Shown here one piece after another: positions 1 to 12,998 of a DNA stretch of 64,000 bases. A model generated the notes under the pieces. That model ran no database searches, was not told where the DNA came from, and worked only from the letters and a program-made list of their open reading frames with translations. The stretch spans positions 33,117,725-33,181,724 of the forward strand of contig JAQFVV010000002.1 in NCBI GenBank assembly GCA_028023455.1. Direction: 5' to 3'. The stretch is from Epiperipatus broadwayi. Taxonomy: Eukaryota > Onychophora > Udeonychophora > Euonychophora > Peripatidae. The position numbers were made by a program, and so were the translations under genes. Numbering within the stretch: position 1 is the stretch's first letter; each line of letters starts with the position of its first letter.

Positions 1-1480
1 AATTTAAAAGTATTATTATTGTTTGGTAGATAAATACATTGCTATTCTATTAGTTTTGAATAGCAATTGAAATAAATAAATAATTCAATCAAATTATTAA
101 AGTCTTATAAAATAAATCGTTATAGTAAATTATTTAAGCATATTTTTTTAGTACTAAACATAAAGCTGTCTTATGTAATAATGGATAGTTATTAAAAATG
201 AAGCCAGAGGGGGTAATACTAATTATGCATACCCAAAATCATTGGCTAATTCACTCCCAGAATGCATTATAATAAAAGCTAAACACAAACCTCTGCTCTG
301 ATTTGAAATAAAAAAAAAAAATTAAAAATCAGCAAAATTCTGAAATCTAATTGTAGGGAAGTAGATTACCTTACTGTCTAAAAATGTTTGAATAAGAAAT
401 CTTAAAACCTTACTATATTTTAAGCCATTTCCACGACTGCACATTTCCTAGGATTCATACGGGAGAAGGAAATTAAAACCATGGAGATAAGTTTTTATTT
501 GAATAAGTACTGCTTTAAACCCAGGAAATTTCAAGAAGAAGTAAGCTTTTACTTTTGTATTATTCATATATTTAAAATTTCTTCTTTAAAATTAACGCAC
601 AAATTATTTAGTCATAAACTAAAAAGTTGATAATGTTTATGTTTTCGTGCCATTAGTAAATTATAGAGCAAAACAGATGTTCGTTTGAAAATCATAATTG
701 TAAGAAAATAAATTCAAAATAGTTTTAAAAAGAAATTTCAGAAGATATTAGAAATAAAATTAAAAGTCATTTTATATCATATAATGTTAATAAAGTTTAA
801 ACAAATAATTGCGTGATTTTATTCTCAATTCTCATCTGCCTATTTTCATCGCGACAACTTTGTGTAATGTTAAAAAGTTAAATGATTACAGATTCATTAA
901 AACGTTGAAAATGTCTTAGTGATAATTGAATAAATCCGTTCTAATATTAAGAATCACATTATACTTTACCAATAAGAATGGAATTAAATAAATATTTACT
1001 TGTAAATTTTTATTCAGAAATATCGTCTTTATAATAATGTTTACAATGTTGGAATATACTCCGGCTGCTTAAATATTGCTACACATATATGGATTGCCAT
1101 GCTGAGAGGAATAAAATTCACAAAGAGTTTTAAAAGAAAGGGAAATATAAATATGCTACTTGTAATCAAATTCCACTAATTTTTCAGGAAAAAATTATCT
1201 TGATTTAAACATAAATAAATGATTCTTGTTCTAATTCATTTGAAATGCTTACCTAATAAATCAATAAAGATTTTAATAAGTTTGTTTTGAAGTTTGTTTT
1301 GAATTATCTAGAGCAAAGTAGATAAATTCTTTTTTTTTTTTAAATCTGCTACAATTAAAAACATGAATGTTAATTGCCTGATTAATTATCGCTACAGAAA
1401 CAATTAAATAATTTCAGCTTTTGAAGAAGTATCGAATATTGCCCAAAATATATTAGCATCAAACAAGATAATAAATATAT
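1..1480. other. AT-rich intergenic DNA, nothing recognised
   Basis: The stretch holds only poly-A/T runs and short chance frames. Confidence 0.6.
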
Positions 1481-1490
1481 ATATATATAT

Positions 1491-1770
1491 TGTAACGGAA
1501 TAGCGTTACATGGTATTCAAACCCAGGCGTATGGGGGTATATTTAATTATAATCAATGGACGAAATAACTGACAGGGACAAAACTTTTATAAAAGCGGTC
1601 TTGCTTTAATAATAAGCGAAGAACAGCCGTTTCTAAAAGCCGATCACAGCTATATAAGAGTACCTGTCAGATTTATTGAAAAAAAGAGTAAAAATTGTTG
1701 TTATTTTATTATTTTGTGTGTGTGTGCTAAGAATAAATCTATAATCCGTCGTTGTAGTTTTTTTTATTAT
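1491..1770 (+). repeat. Possible solo LTR
   Basis: It starts with the inverted pair TGTAACGGAATAGCGTTACA, then has TATATAAG (about 1651) and AATAAA (about 1732) in LTR-like order. The right border and target duplication were not found, so this is tentative. Confidence 0.35.
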
Positions 1771-1980
1771 TCATTTTTGATTAATTAAAGAAGAATGATT
1801 GAACGCAAGTTTAACTTTTATCAAATAATTTAAATTAATTAGCAATATGTTCTGAAATTCCAAGCAATCTCAGATTAATTTGTACAAACGTAATTAGTAA
1901 ATGTAAAATTAGAAATTGAAACAATAGGCAGGATATGTGCTGGTACGCCGAGATAAAACAAGCCAAAATTAGAAACAGAG

Positions 1981-2006
1981 GTTCCCTACACGTACTCTTC
2001 CGATCT
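1981..2006 (+). other. String resembling an Illumina sequencing adapter
   Basis: TTCCCTACACG, two differing bases, then CTCTTCCGATCT matches the usual Illumina read-1 adapter end except for a 2-versus-3-base difference in the middle. It is followed by TCGACTCAG, like a 454/Ion key. It may be chance or a residual assembly artefact. Confidence 0.4.
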
Positions 2007-2854
2007 CGACTCAGATTTCTGTCCCCAGAGAAACAATACCTAAGAAAAACGGTTAAATTCCAAACTAATGTCAACAATCCCAGAAATCTCGGAGTTGAGC
2101 TGACACGCGATGGACTTATCAAATAAAGGGACTCACAGGTGCATGGGATTGATTGGAGGAGAAAAATTCAAGGTGTGAGGGCATGAAGGCAAAGATCAAA
2201 AGGCCGAACAGCGTTTTCAGAGGACAGTTGTCTCTTTTTAGAGAAATTATTAAGAGACTTGATTTTTATTAGACGTTATGAATCTAACTGCCATGCGTTG
2301 CTGAATATAGAATTGCGCTGACCGCCGGACCTCTCTCCAGTCCAGCTGATTGCCATCAAGATGCTCATACCACCGGAGAACCTCAAATTAGGACCACGCT
2401 CGCTTGGAGACCGCGCAAATCGCCGGAATACATCATTAAAGAATAATCTTCGCTCAGGATCCCATTACAGTCGTTCTACATTTCACAGGTAGCTATCGTA
2501 AAATTTGTTATATTCAATTGTGCACTTAAAGAAATAACTTTAATATCCAGAACTATTAGAAAGACATTAATCTAAAACAGTATAATTAATATTAATCATT
2601 TATGAACAGTTCGAGAATTTTTACCTAATAAATTTGCCGACTGATCAACAGTCTGAAATAATATGTGCAAAGTAATTTGAAGTTTACCGTTAATTGTCTC
2701 GGCTTGCCGATCACATACCTGCGTTAATCATTATTAAACAGATTAAATAAATATGTATGTAGCTCATTTTTTTGTTATTTAATTGCTTGGAATTTCAACA
2801 TAAATTTATATATATCGGAATGAATGCTTTAGCGTAAGTTTGTTTGTATGGAAA

Positions 2855-2946
2855 TGAATGCAGTTGATATTTTGGGGGTGGGATTTTATTGATTTTATGC
2901 TGAATGCAGTTGATATTTTGGGGGTGGGATTTTATTGATTTTATGC
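2855..2946. repeat. Perfect 46-bp tandem duplication
   Basis: The 46-base unit starting TGAATGCAGTTGATATTTTG occurs at 2855-2900 and 2901-2946 without any difference seen. Confidence 0.9.
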
Positions 2947-3480
2947 TTATGTCGTGATGCTTTTTAGACTAAAGTTAAGTTGGATTAATTTGTTCTGTGG
3001 GATGTAGGGTGGGCCCTTCTATGATTATAATAACGGAGGTAGTGTGAAGGGTAATTGTGGCTGTGTTCGTTTCATGTTTCCGACTGGAGCGAGGCACGGG
3101 CATGTTTTGTGATGTAATTGAGTGGGCTTATGCACATACGTGGCGGACTCTTCTAAAAGTTCTCCTGGCGCCTATTACTGGGATTCGATTCGAATCTATG
3201 TATAAAATAAATAAAGCATACGTGTATGGGTGTTAGAAATTATCGTCGCAGAACATCATGTAATCCCCGGACGGAAGAACACAGCGGGTGCCAACAAAAA
3301 AAGGAATCGTCAAGCAAGGATTGGAGTAGGTAGTGGTGTTGCCACGGTCCCGTGGGTGGTTACAATATATATATGCATTATCAGGAATGTTTTGCTAACC
3401 ACAATATTCATTCTTAAGAGTCGTTTTTATTATTCTAACTCACCAGGACAAAATAAATTGGATGATCAGAATATAAAATT

Positions 3481-6400
3481 GTAATGGATAAAAGTGTACT
3501 CTTATTATTATTATTTTTTATTACTGCTGTGTTATATATATTACTTACGTAATGTGTTGTTTAGAAATTTTGTTTATAAAACCTATGCATTTTACTGTGG
3601 CATGAAAAAATATATATATTAAGTTCAGAAAAAAAAAATGTGTAAAATATATATCTGTTTTATGTATGTTTTTTTTTTTTAGTTAAGAGAAAACTGGAGA
3701 ATATATATATATATCATTTATTTAGAGAGAGTGATAAAATAATATTTACTTTTCTCATAGTCTAAAACTAATTTTAAGGTATATTTTAAAAAAAAAGTAA
3801 ATGTACAGACATTTTATCAAAAATATATATATATATTGGCATGACTGAATTATTTTCTTATATAAAACAAAATCTGATATAAACGTTTTTCATTTTGTAA
3901 TTTTATATAGAAATGAACTTGTCCACTTTGAATACAAATGCAGGTTTGGTCTTTATTGTTTAAATCCATTGTGCTCTCTTTAATAAAATATAGTTGTCAT
4001 TCTAAAATGATTAACGACCATTGGACATAGGTATTTTGATTTGGCTGTTAATACATTAATGAGTTTACATTATAAAAATGGAATATGTAAATTTTCACTG
4101 TTATTGTTGATATTGTTTTTATCTTACTATAATTTGAGAATGACTAGTGACAGTTTTTAGTTAATGGGATGTTCCAATTGAATGGCATCCAATATATTAA
4201 TATTTATATGGAGCATAGGCTGATGGAGTGTCACCTATGGCTAATTTCATGAGAGAAAAGATGGATAGAATCTGAGCAGTAATTAATGCTCATTAGTATA
4301 AATAATCCTAAAAAGAAAGGATATCTATGGTTTGAATTCTAGTCTTTTCATGGTGAGGCAAGGCCCACACATGTACGTATACCCATAGAGAGGTATAGAA
4401 TCAGCCATATATTATTATACAACTGTCATGTTGTTTTATAAAGTCTCCCATCTTAGTGTTAAATTCCTCATGATAATATAGAGATAGTTTTTCCATCGTG
4501 TAGGGTAAAGTATAATAGGTCCAGATCATATAGCAAGGATAAAATAATATTAAATTTGGGAATACTCATCTAGTATAGTGTTTTCTTAATTGAAATAGTG
4601 TTTATGATGTTGTGGGATCATCATCAGTTGTTGACAGACCAGATCAGAATTTATTAATGATGATGGAAAAATTTAAATGTAAAAATAAGAGATGCACACT
4701 GGCATAATGGATTCATTTTTATCAAATAATGATGTGACAATAAAATTGTAAGATCAGTTACGTATTCAAGGGTTGAGCTGTGTACATAGGTAATGCTTAA
4801 TGAGATCTAGGTGTCTTTGACTTTTGAATGTTTAATCATATTCATTTAATGCACTAAACTTAGTCATTTCAAAGTTAAATAAGTTAATAATTGCACAGAG
4901 TGTGATAATTGCCCTTATCATATTCCGATAAAAGATAGGGCTTTGGGATAATGCAATACTTTATAATGTTGGAATTCTAAATTTAAACTTTGTGCATATC
5001 CTAGAGTTCTAAATATACTGCTATTATGTAATTTAAGTCCTAGTGTAGCTTAAATAGGTTTTATTATCTGATTCTTAAAAATCTGCCAAAGAGTAACAAA
5101 TGATATTTTGAACATTATTTTCTATTTGGTTGTATCATTTGCTGATTATATGGTCAAGGGGATATTAAGTATTTGTCCCATCCATAAAGTATTTTAATAG
5201 ATTAGTTTTATTTCATGCCATATCTGTGAATTAAAAATTTGTACATAGTGTAGATAAAGTTTGTTGTATTTAAAAATTTATGTAGTTGCATGTAGTCTTA
5301 TTGCTAATTACCACACATATATACTATTATTGTTATTGCTATCAACCTACCAGAAGATTATAATTGAAATAATCATCATCCAATATAGTACTATTAACAA
5401 TATTATGCTGTATCATAATAATTTGGTAAGTCTTGTGATTTATTGGTACATCTAATGCATTATCACACAATAATTAAAATGTCAATAACTTGTAGTACAG
5501 ATTGTTTTAAGTAATATATTAAAATATAAACATAATATTGATTTAATTGATTTAGTTAAATCCACAGATCTTGATCACATGGTTTATAATTATTTAAGAA
5601 AAGGAATTTGGTAAGTTATTGTTTTTTAATTATCAAAAAGTCATTTCCATTCATAAATTTTAAAGTTAATATTAGTTATAAAGTTTCTTTAGAACTGCTA
5701 AATATAATTCTTGATTTAAGTTATATTGAGAGCTGTTTTGTGCATTATGTTTGGGTAGTGGTAAAATCCCTCTTACTGACCCAAATTTATTTTGTATAAT
5801 GATTTTAGTGTTTGAACCCTGAGAAGAATTAGTTGTTAAATTTCAAGATAAAATATAAAGTTGTAATGAAATTTATATTTAGTCAATTGTTATAGTAAGA
5901 TTTGAAATAGATTAATTTCACTGTTTTATGAAAGTCAACTAAGCTTTAAGATGCAAATTATTTTTTGGTATACAATGTATAGTTTGTTTAACTTCATGAT
6001 AATATTCTGGTTGTGTCAAGCTTGAAATCCCTATTTTTACCATTTAATACTATATTAGTTTATAGTTTAAGGTTTCAGTCTCCCTTATTAACATTGTTCT
6101 TCAATTTCATCTTGATCAATTATGTTATTTATTCATTCCCATTTGACATTAATTCATTGTCATAAGTGATTAATCATACATTAACTTTTATTCTCTTATC
6201 ATCTTCACTATTCATTAACTATTATTCTATCATCCTCTTAATCATTCATTACTCTCATACATATTCATTCTTTTCTCTTCACTCTTAGATTCCTTTCATT
6301 CCACTATTCCATTATTACTTCTTTCCATCATCCATTAGTCATCTACATCATAATTTATTTATTATTTCATCTATAAGTTTAATTTCATAATCATTCCAAA

Positions 6401-6650
6401 CATATCATTATTAGTTATCTTGTTAATTTGCTGAATATCAAAGTTAACTCATCTCATTTTGTTTGTGTGGATTTCAAAGCTGGTTTGACCACAAGTTTTT
6501 ATCTTTATTAGTTGCCTTGTGATCTTCTTTAGATTGACAGTTTCATGCTAGTTTTATTCAATCCAGGAATCATTTTGTTAGTTTTGCATTTTTGTTTCTT
6601 TATGCTTATATTCTGGATCGTGTGAATACGTTAGGTTCCATAAGAAAATT
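3481..6650. other. AT-rich intergenic DNA, nothing recognised
   Basis: It has several AT dinucleotide tracts and low-complexity T/C-rich DNA around 6050-6420 (repeated CATTCATT-like words). No gene or dispersed repeat was identified. Confidence 0.5.
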
Positions 6651-6689
6651 TAATCACTAAAATGTGCGGTATGTTTCATTGGTGGCCAG

Positions 6690-6900
6690 CTAGATCAGGA
6701 AGCTAGGTTACAGATGCGATTATAGTGCTTGCCAATGTGACATGACTGTTTAGCAGATGAAGGCTGGCTGTTGCTAGGTTACAGTTGTGATTATGCTGAC
6801 CAAGGTGGATGGCATGATGATTGTCTGTAGTTATGGTACAGTAGTGACTATGGTGCCTAAAACATGTGATATGATTCATTTATAGTACAGCAGTCTTTGG
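6690..6900 (+). repeat. Degenerate ~75-bp tandem repeat
   Basis: Two to three units share GCTAGGTTACAG, TGNGATTAT, a gap, then ATGTGACATGA or similar. No function is seen. Confidence 0.4.
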
Positions 6901-6904
6901 GAGA

Positions 6905-7085
6905 AGGTTACAATATATATATATATATATATAAAATACATATTTTGCGGGTTCATCCGTGTTAAAAACTTTTAATATCAATATACTGACGTTTCGACTT
7001 GGTCACACAAGCCATCCACAGAGTTATAAATATATATATATATATACTGAACAATGATATATATATATATATATATATATATACT
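6905..7085. repeat. (AT)n microsatellites around a GAAACGTC-bearing motif
   Basis: AT runs at about 6912-6934, 7026-7046 and 7058-7082 flank a motif which on the minus strand reads GGCTTG, loop, CAAGTC, GAAACGTC. This resembles stem II and the 3' core of PLE-type hammerheads, but CTGATGA is not recognisable (CTGTGGAT). Confidence 0.45.
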
Positions 7086-7310
7086 GAACAATGATAAAGA
7101 TATGTGTAAGGGATTGTTGTCTGAGGCAACAGATAAGTGCTGGTTCCACATGAAATGTGCATCTTGGAGACTATACATCTTTTTCACATGTCTTTGGTCA
7201 ATTTCTTATGGTTACACCACTCACAAGGTGCTAAAAGCAGATAGAAACCAATACCTACCTTGCATGAGAGTGGTGTAGTGAAAATTACACTAAAAAAATA
7301 TTGGTCTTTT
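7080..7310 (+). repeat. SINE-like copy (hammerhead-SINE relative)
   Basis: Blocks AAGATATGTGTAAG, GTGCTGGTTCCACATGAAA, TGTGCATCTTGGAGA, CTTTTTCACATG and the 3' end GAGTGGTGTAGTGAAAATTA are shared with copies at 36.2 and 36.6 kb. The ribozyme core is mutated (CAGATAA). It sits directly after an (AT)n tract. Confidence 0.65.
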
Positions 7311-8049
7311 ATATATTTGTTTTAAATATCTGAGTTATATAAACATTTAAGAGTGAACAATTAATTAAAGAATGACAATAATACTTTTATTGATGCCTTT
7401 ATTGGGTTTTACCTTTTAAAATAAGTATAACAGTTTAATATGCATGATAAAAATAATATTTATTGTAACGATTTGGGTTACATAGTACACAACAACATAG
7501 TTATGTTGTGACATATATATAAAATGTCCGTTAATTAAAACAAAATTGTAATATAATAAAAATAATAAATTTAACGGTAATAAATTATTATAAACAATCC
7601 TTAAATCCACAGAAATACTTTCAGTTAATTTCTTAAACCTGCCTCAACTGCCATTAAATTAAAAACCAAAGCAGAAGCAAACATCAATTCAAATCCCACG
7701 AATATTGTATTTTAATGTTAGCTGCTTGTCTATTTATTAAGTGCATTTTATTCCTATTTATAAAAATTGCCTCCTTAATTTTTCTTTTATTATGGTTTCT
7801 CTCTTCAAGAAGAATTTTCCAAATCAAATTTAAATTTAAATTTACATGTTCTTTCATGATCGATTAATTAGGAGTTACTTGAAAAAAAAAAAAGAAAAAC
7901 TTTGATGAAGTATTGTCAAAAGAGTAAATATTTTTTAAAGAAAAGTTTTACTTACCATAAAAATTAGATAATAGTATAAATACTGAACCTTACCATTTTA
8001 TGGTGTTCTTTTTCACCCAATGCACATCAATATACCGATTCACAGGCCG

Positions 8050-8800
8050 TCTGTTTGTTTGCATAATATTACAGTAAACGACCAAAGTTTTTTTTTATTC
8101 CACCCGGGTTTTTTTTTTTTCATTTTTTAATAAACAAATACTTTATTTTTAGATGGTCTAGGGGTGTTGGTTTGTTTTTAAATTATCGACTAACTGTCTG
8201 TCAGTTTCTTTACATAATATTGCTTATGATAAACCAAAGTTGTTTTTTTCACCCAATTTTTTTATTTGGTTCATTTTTTTAAGAAACAAACGTTTTGTTT
8301 TTAGATGATGTTAGGGGTATTGGTTTGCTTTGAAATTATTGATTAATGCTCTGTCAGTTTGTTTACACAAAAATACAGTAACAAACACTTTGTTGTTTTT
8401 AGATGGTGGAGGAGGGTTGGTTGTTTGCTTTGAACTTATCTCCTTTTTTTTTGTTTGATGTTTTGATTTGCTGAAAGACTTCAACAGTTCGGTACTTTTG
8501 AATAAACAAACACTTGGTTTTTTAGAGGGTGGAGGGGAGAGGGGTTGTTTTAATTTTGAATTGTTGTCTTTTTTTTTTGTTAATTTATTACGAGACTTTT
8601 CTATTTTTTTGTTTCAAATCTTTATGCTACAGAAAGCTATATTATATGATAGCAAAAAGTTCTTTCTTAATTTTTAGGCCTTTAATTTTAAAAAAGACAT
8701 AAACATTTTGTTTTTAAAGAATACTTTTTTTAAGCTGGGGGAGGTGGGTGGGGTGGCAGGGAAGGTTTGTTTTAATTTTTAATTATCGACTTCTTTTTGG
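8050..8800. repeat. Degenerate ~150-bp tandem repeat
   Basis: Units share TCTGTCAGTTTNTTTACA, AACAAACACTTTGTTTTTAG, ATGGTGGAGGGGTTGGTTTG and ATTATCGACTAA blocks. At least four diverged units are visible between 8050 and 8800. Similar T-rich and GGGGAGG blocks occur at 11.28-11.76 kb. Confidence 0.5.
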
Positions 8801-9126
8801 ATTTTCTTTTTGAACATTTTATTATGTTACTGCACAGTTCTTTATCATTATTTTATATATATATATATTTTGGGTGGGCCTTTTGAATAAACTCTTAAAC
8901 AATTCTTTTTTTATTTTGGTATAATAAAATATTACCTATTTTAATTAACTGTTAATGAAACTTATCAAATATTACCTATCTACTTTCTAATTATGTGAAC
9001 AACAACAAAAAACAATAGCTTCCCATAAAATAATTTATTGAATCAAAAATAAATGAAACTTTGGACAAGTTATGAACCAAAACACGTAACAAAAAAAACA
9101 CCATTTTGGGAGGCATAAAAAAAGCC

Positions 9127-9220
9127 AAAAGTAACACACAAATAAAATAACAGGGAAGCCTCAAAGCTGTAAGAAAAGAAACACCCAAATAAAATAACAG
9201 GGAAGCCTCAAAGCTGTAAG
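9127..9220. repeat. 47-bp tandem duplication
   Basis: AAATAAAATAACAGGGAAGC and the following CTCAAAGCTGTAAG occur twice with a period of 47 bases and almost no change, so the duplication is recent. Confidence 0.8.
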
Positions 9221-9720
9221 TAATGGGATTTTGGAGCCCTTGAACCAACTTCTCTTACAGTTCTCGCATGGATTCACATGTAAACGGGCATTAACACATG
9301 AAATCAGCAACAACTCTGCTGAAAAGAATAACCTTTTCAAGTTGTGTGCAGTTCAAAAGCATAGGGAAGCATGTATGATGACAATTCTTAATAAGGAATA
9401 CTAATTCCACTACACTTTCTAAAAAATTTCCAAAAATGAATTTTTGCAGTTTTGTCTCTTTCAAATACAGCCACCATTAAATCAGACTGTGGCGAGAGTT
9501 CAAGAGTGCTCACTTGACAAATACTGTTGCAATGCAATGGGCATAGTATTTCATTATGTAATCGTAGAATACATCATCCTCAGGTGACCTGTTACGGCTC
9601 AAAAACATCTATTGTAGTGTCAGCCATAAATTAAGGCCACTAAAATGGTATATTGATGTGCATTTTGTGAAAAATGATGCCATCAAGTGGTGGGGTTCAG
9701 TATTTATACTATTACCAAAA

Positions 9721-10329
9721 AATAAAAGGCTTATTAATAGCTTTAATATCTATTTTGTTATATACACACACATCATACATGTGCATTTATGTATTATTAA
9801 AAATGAATTGAATTTTTTTTGTCTATGACAATTCAAACATGTTAATTTTTAATTTATTATACAGCATATTCAAGTGCTTTTATATATGTGCATTTTATTG
9901 TTTTTTGACATTGAATTAATTATGAATTGAGAAAATATATGATTTATTAGGTTTATTTTTTGCATAAATTTTAGTATCCATGCCCACACATATATGTTAA
10001 ATCAGTCATTAATTATGTATTATAAAAATAAATTTGCTTTATTATATGTCAATTCAAATATGTCCATTTTATATTATGCATGCACATCTGTATATTGATA
10101 TATAAGTGTTTTATATAAACCTGTTGGAACATATATATAAATTAAAATGTAATAATGGATTTCTTTTTGAATGAATTAAAATCAAAAAGCATAATTTATA
10201 TGTATAGCCATATTCAGTAGACCTTAATTTCATTTTAATTGTTATTAATAAATTGATTGTTCATTGCTATTCCAATGAATTTATTTAATCCTAAAATTCA
10301 AAATATATGTTTGTATTATATTTTTTGTT
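9721..10329. other. AT-rich intergenic DNA, nothing recognised
   Basis: It consists of loosely repeated ATGTGCATTTTAT-like words without clear units or coding potential. Confidence 0.5.
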
Positions 10330-10790
10330 CACAGTAAAACAGTTATAGAGCTTTTGTTTACCGAGCTGAATTTGAGCATAATGGCCTGTTATATAAAAGG
10401 GATTTATATTTAGTGTTTATGGATATACGGTTGATGATAATCCTGGTTGGCTCAAAGAGAATATTCCTTAAAGTCCATGCAATACAGTTCATTTTAATTA
10501 TTTATTTACAAATTAAATGTATAGTTGGCCAGTACATTAATGGTATTAAGTGGCCAGAGTATTGATGATGATCAGCATGTTTTAGTATCTCAGCATTATT
10601 TTTTGGTTATTTTCTTATGGATTAGCACTTAAGTTTGTGATTTCAAATTGTTGTATTGCTGCTCTAGCTTTGGCAAGGGCTAAATAATTAGCCTGGTCTA
10701 TAGTTGACCAATTTGAAATCCAGCCACAATATTGGCTGTTGATTTATTTTTATGGTTGATCATTCATGATGATGATGATGATTACTTGTG
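10330..10790 (+). repeat. Interspersed repeat, copy 1
   Basis: It shares a long series of blocks with the minus strand of 45690-46165 (CCTGGTTGGCTC, GTTGGCCAGTAC, CAGCATTAT, TTAGCCTGGTCTA-like, TTCATGATGATG-like). It ends in (GATGAT)n, suggesting a retroposon 3' end. No protein frame was seen. Confidence 0.6.
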
Positions 10791-10959
10791 TAATGCTGGT
10801 GAACTTATAGTTATGTCTGTGTTGATCTCTCATGCTCCTGATATTCATTATCAATTTTTTATGTTCAATTTTGTATTTTGATTGACTTGGGATTGATGAT
10901 GGTGAGTGCACCATCGCTCCAGGCTTACCATTAAGATCCATACCATTACAATGTATACA

Positions 10960-12998
10960 TTTTTTTTTAAAATGATTATATATAATATGAGGAATAATGC
11001 CTTAAAAGCCCCCCAAAAAATTTAGTACTTTAATATTATTCCTGCTATGACTTACTATTCTGGTAATGTTTTCATCTGATAATATTTATTTGAAGTTTAT
11101 ATATATGATGTCATGGCAACCAAGAATCCTGACATGACTAATCCATGACCTTTTACTTTCCATTTTAGAAGACATTAAATGGTTCACTCCGCCATAGTAA
11201 CTTCCCCTTCCCCACAATATAATACATCTCTCACATCATTTATAAGTAATACAGTTTTATATTTAAAAATACATTTACTTCATATATTTGTAGGGGAGGT
11301 GGGGTTGCTAAAACTTTGTGTGTGTTTTTTTTAATTATTTAAAATATAATGTTAAACTTGCAGCAAATGATGTATTTATTGCATTATATGTAATTTTTTT
11401 ATTATTTAAAAATACAGTGGTAAAAGTTATTATATTTGGGGGTGGGGGGATGATAAACTTTATATTCATTTATAGTTAAAAGTTGTTATATTTATTTGGT
11501 TTTTCAAAAAATATATATTTAAAATATAAGATTAAACTTACAATTTGCCATTTTTAGATAAAGGTACTACCTTATCTTACAGTTCGCCATTTTGTTTTTG
11601 TGTTTTTAGGTTAAAAAAATAACAGAAATCTAAAACTTTGTTACCACTCACCATTTAAAAAATATTTCATGGTTTTTTTATATATATTTCTCCCTTTTTC
11701 CATAACGAATGCATCTCTCCATCATCGGAAATTATGTTTGTTGTTTTTTTTAGATTTGAACTTTGCTATTACACGTGGAATATGATGACACAAAGTGCTG
11801 TACTATGCCGGGAGAAGGAAGGATGGCTTTGATGGCACAAAGTCTCATAATAAAAAGACACAACTCACAAATACCTGTTTTATTTAGTATTGTAATCTCT
11901 TTTTTTCATAATCAATATGTGTTTTCATTATTTTTTTTTAGATGTTAACTTTCATATTACACATACTATGACATATTATTTATGATGATATATTATTCTA
12001 AGTTTGCAATATGTTTAAAATAATGCTTCCCCGGGTTCTGCAGACAAATTTGGTTGATTAAGTTTGTCTGCAAATTCCTTGGAAGCATTATTTTAAACAT
12101 CACAAACTTAAGAATAATACACCATTGGAGTAATGCAATAATACCAAAGTACCAAATTTTTTTAGGGGGTCCCAATTTTGGTTGTTATATATAATTTAAG
12201 CAAAAGTGTGGGAAATCCATAAATTACTGAATTCCACCGTTATCTTTTTATTTAGTAAACACTACAATAAGACTAAAAAAGATTTTGAAAATAAATGGAT
12301 ATATATAGAGTTAAATGTAAATGCCCCCCCCCCCGACCTTATAAAGCTTTTTGGTATTTATTCTATAACAAAACAAAAAGGTTTTACATATACAGAGAAC
12401 TTGCTTCATTTTTATTGGAGTAGAAATATCACATGACTTGATCCTATTCTGCTGAAATTAATTAAACATAAGTTTCAAATAGATAATCATGCATAAATGC
12501 ACATTCTGGAATCCATTATGTTAATATTCTGTGACTGTATTATTTTGATTAATTTAATTAACGATTACATTAACATATTTTGTTCCCTAAATTTAATTGT
12601 GATTTTTTTATTAATTATTTTTATTCGTTATGTTATAATTTTTATTCATTTGAAAAAAATAACCTAAGTTTTGTGCTAATACTAATATTATAATCAATTT
12701 ATTTTGTTTTTATTCTTTGACTTATATGCCACATATGATAGTGCAAGGAGTAAATATGTCCTAAATCATATAAATAGACACACACTAATAAAAATATAAT
12801 CATGAAAGTATATAAAAATATTAAAAGCCTAAAGCTAAACTAGACAAGAAAATAATCAAAATTACCCCAAATTCAAAACTCAATCAGACTAGTCAACGAA
12901 AATAAACTCTAAAACACAATCATTGGTTTCACTGCTACGGGCAGACTTCCCTAGTGTGAAGAACTAAAACATATCAACAAACATATACTAAATCTCAA
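10960..12998. other. Intergenic DNA around the hairpin MITE
   Basis: Apart from the MITE at 11991-12119 and T/G-rich blocks at 11280-11760 like those at 8.1-8.8 kb, nothing was recognised. Confidence 0.45.
11991..12119. mobile_element. Hairpin MITE with TA flanks
   Basis: The element is almost entirely an inverted repeat: TTATTCTAAGTTTG and ATGTTTAAAATAATGCTTCC on the left return as GGAAGCATTATTTTAAACAT and CAAACTTAAGAATAA on the right, around a loop that itself contains GCAGACAAA/TTTGTCTGC. TA on both sides fits a Tc1/mariner-type target. There is no coding capacity. Confidence 0.7.

Larger units (their letters stand above)
1775..3480. other. Intergenic, partly less AT-rich, unassigned
   Basis: Segments 2100-2480 and 2990-3380 are GC-richer than the surroundings and may be LTR or internal transposon DNA: there is a TATA/AATAAA-like cluster at about 3200 and GGGTGCCAAC at about 3287. 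No protein similarity was recognised. Confidence 0.4.
7968..9716. mobile_element. Non-autonomous element with ~75-bp terminal inverted repeats
   Basis: The left end (about 7968-8047) contains ATAATAGTATAAATACTGAA and AATGCACATCAATATACC. Both recur inverted at the right end (about 9635-9716), with imperfect matches between. The interior has no transposase but holds a degenerate tandem repeat (8050-8800) and a 47-bp duplication. Confidence 0.55.

Noticed and set aside
6962-7278. Frames rich in Ile/Tyr around 7.0-7.2 kb
   Set aside because: They are translations of the (AT)n microsatellites and the SINE.
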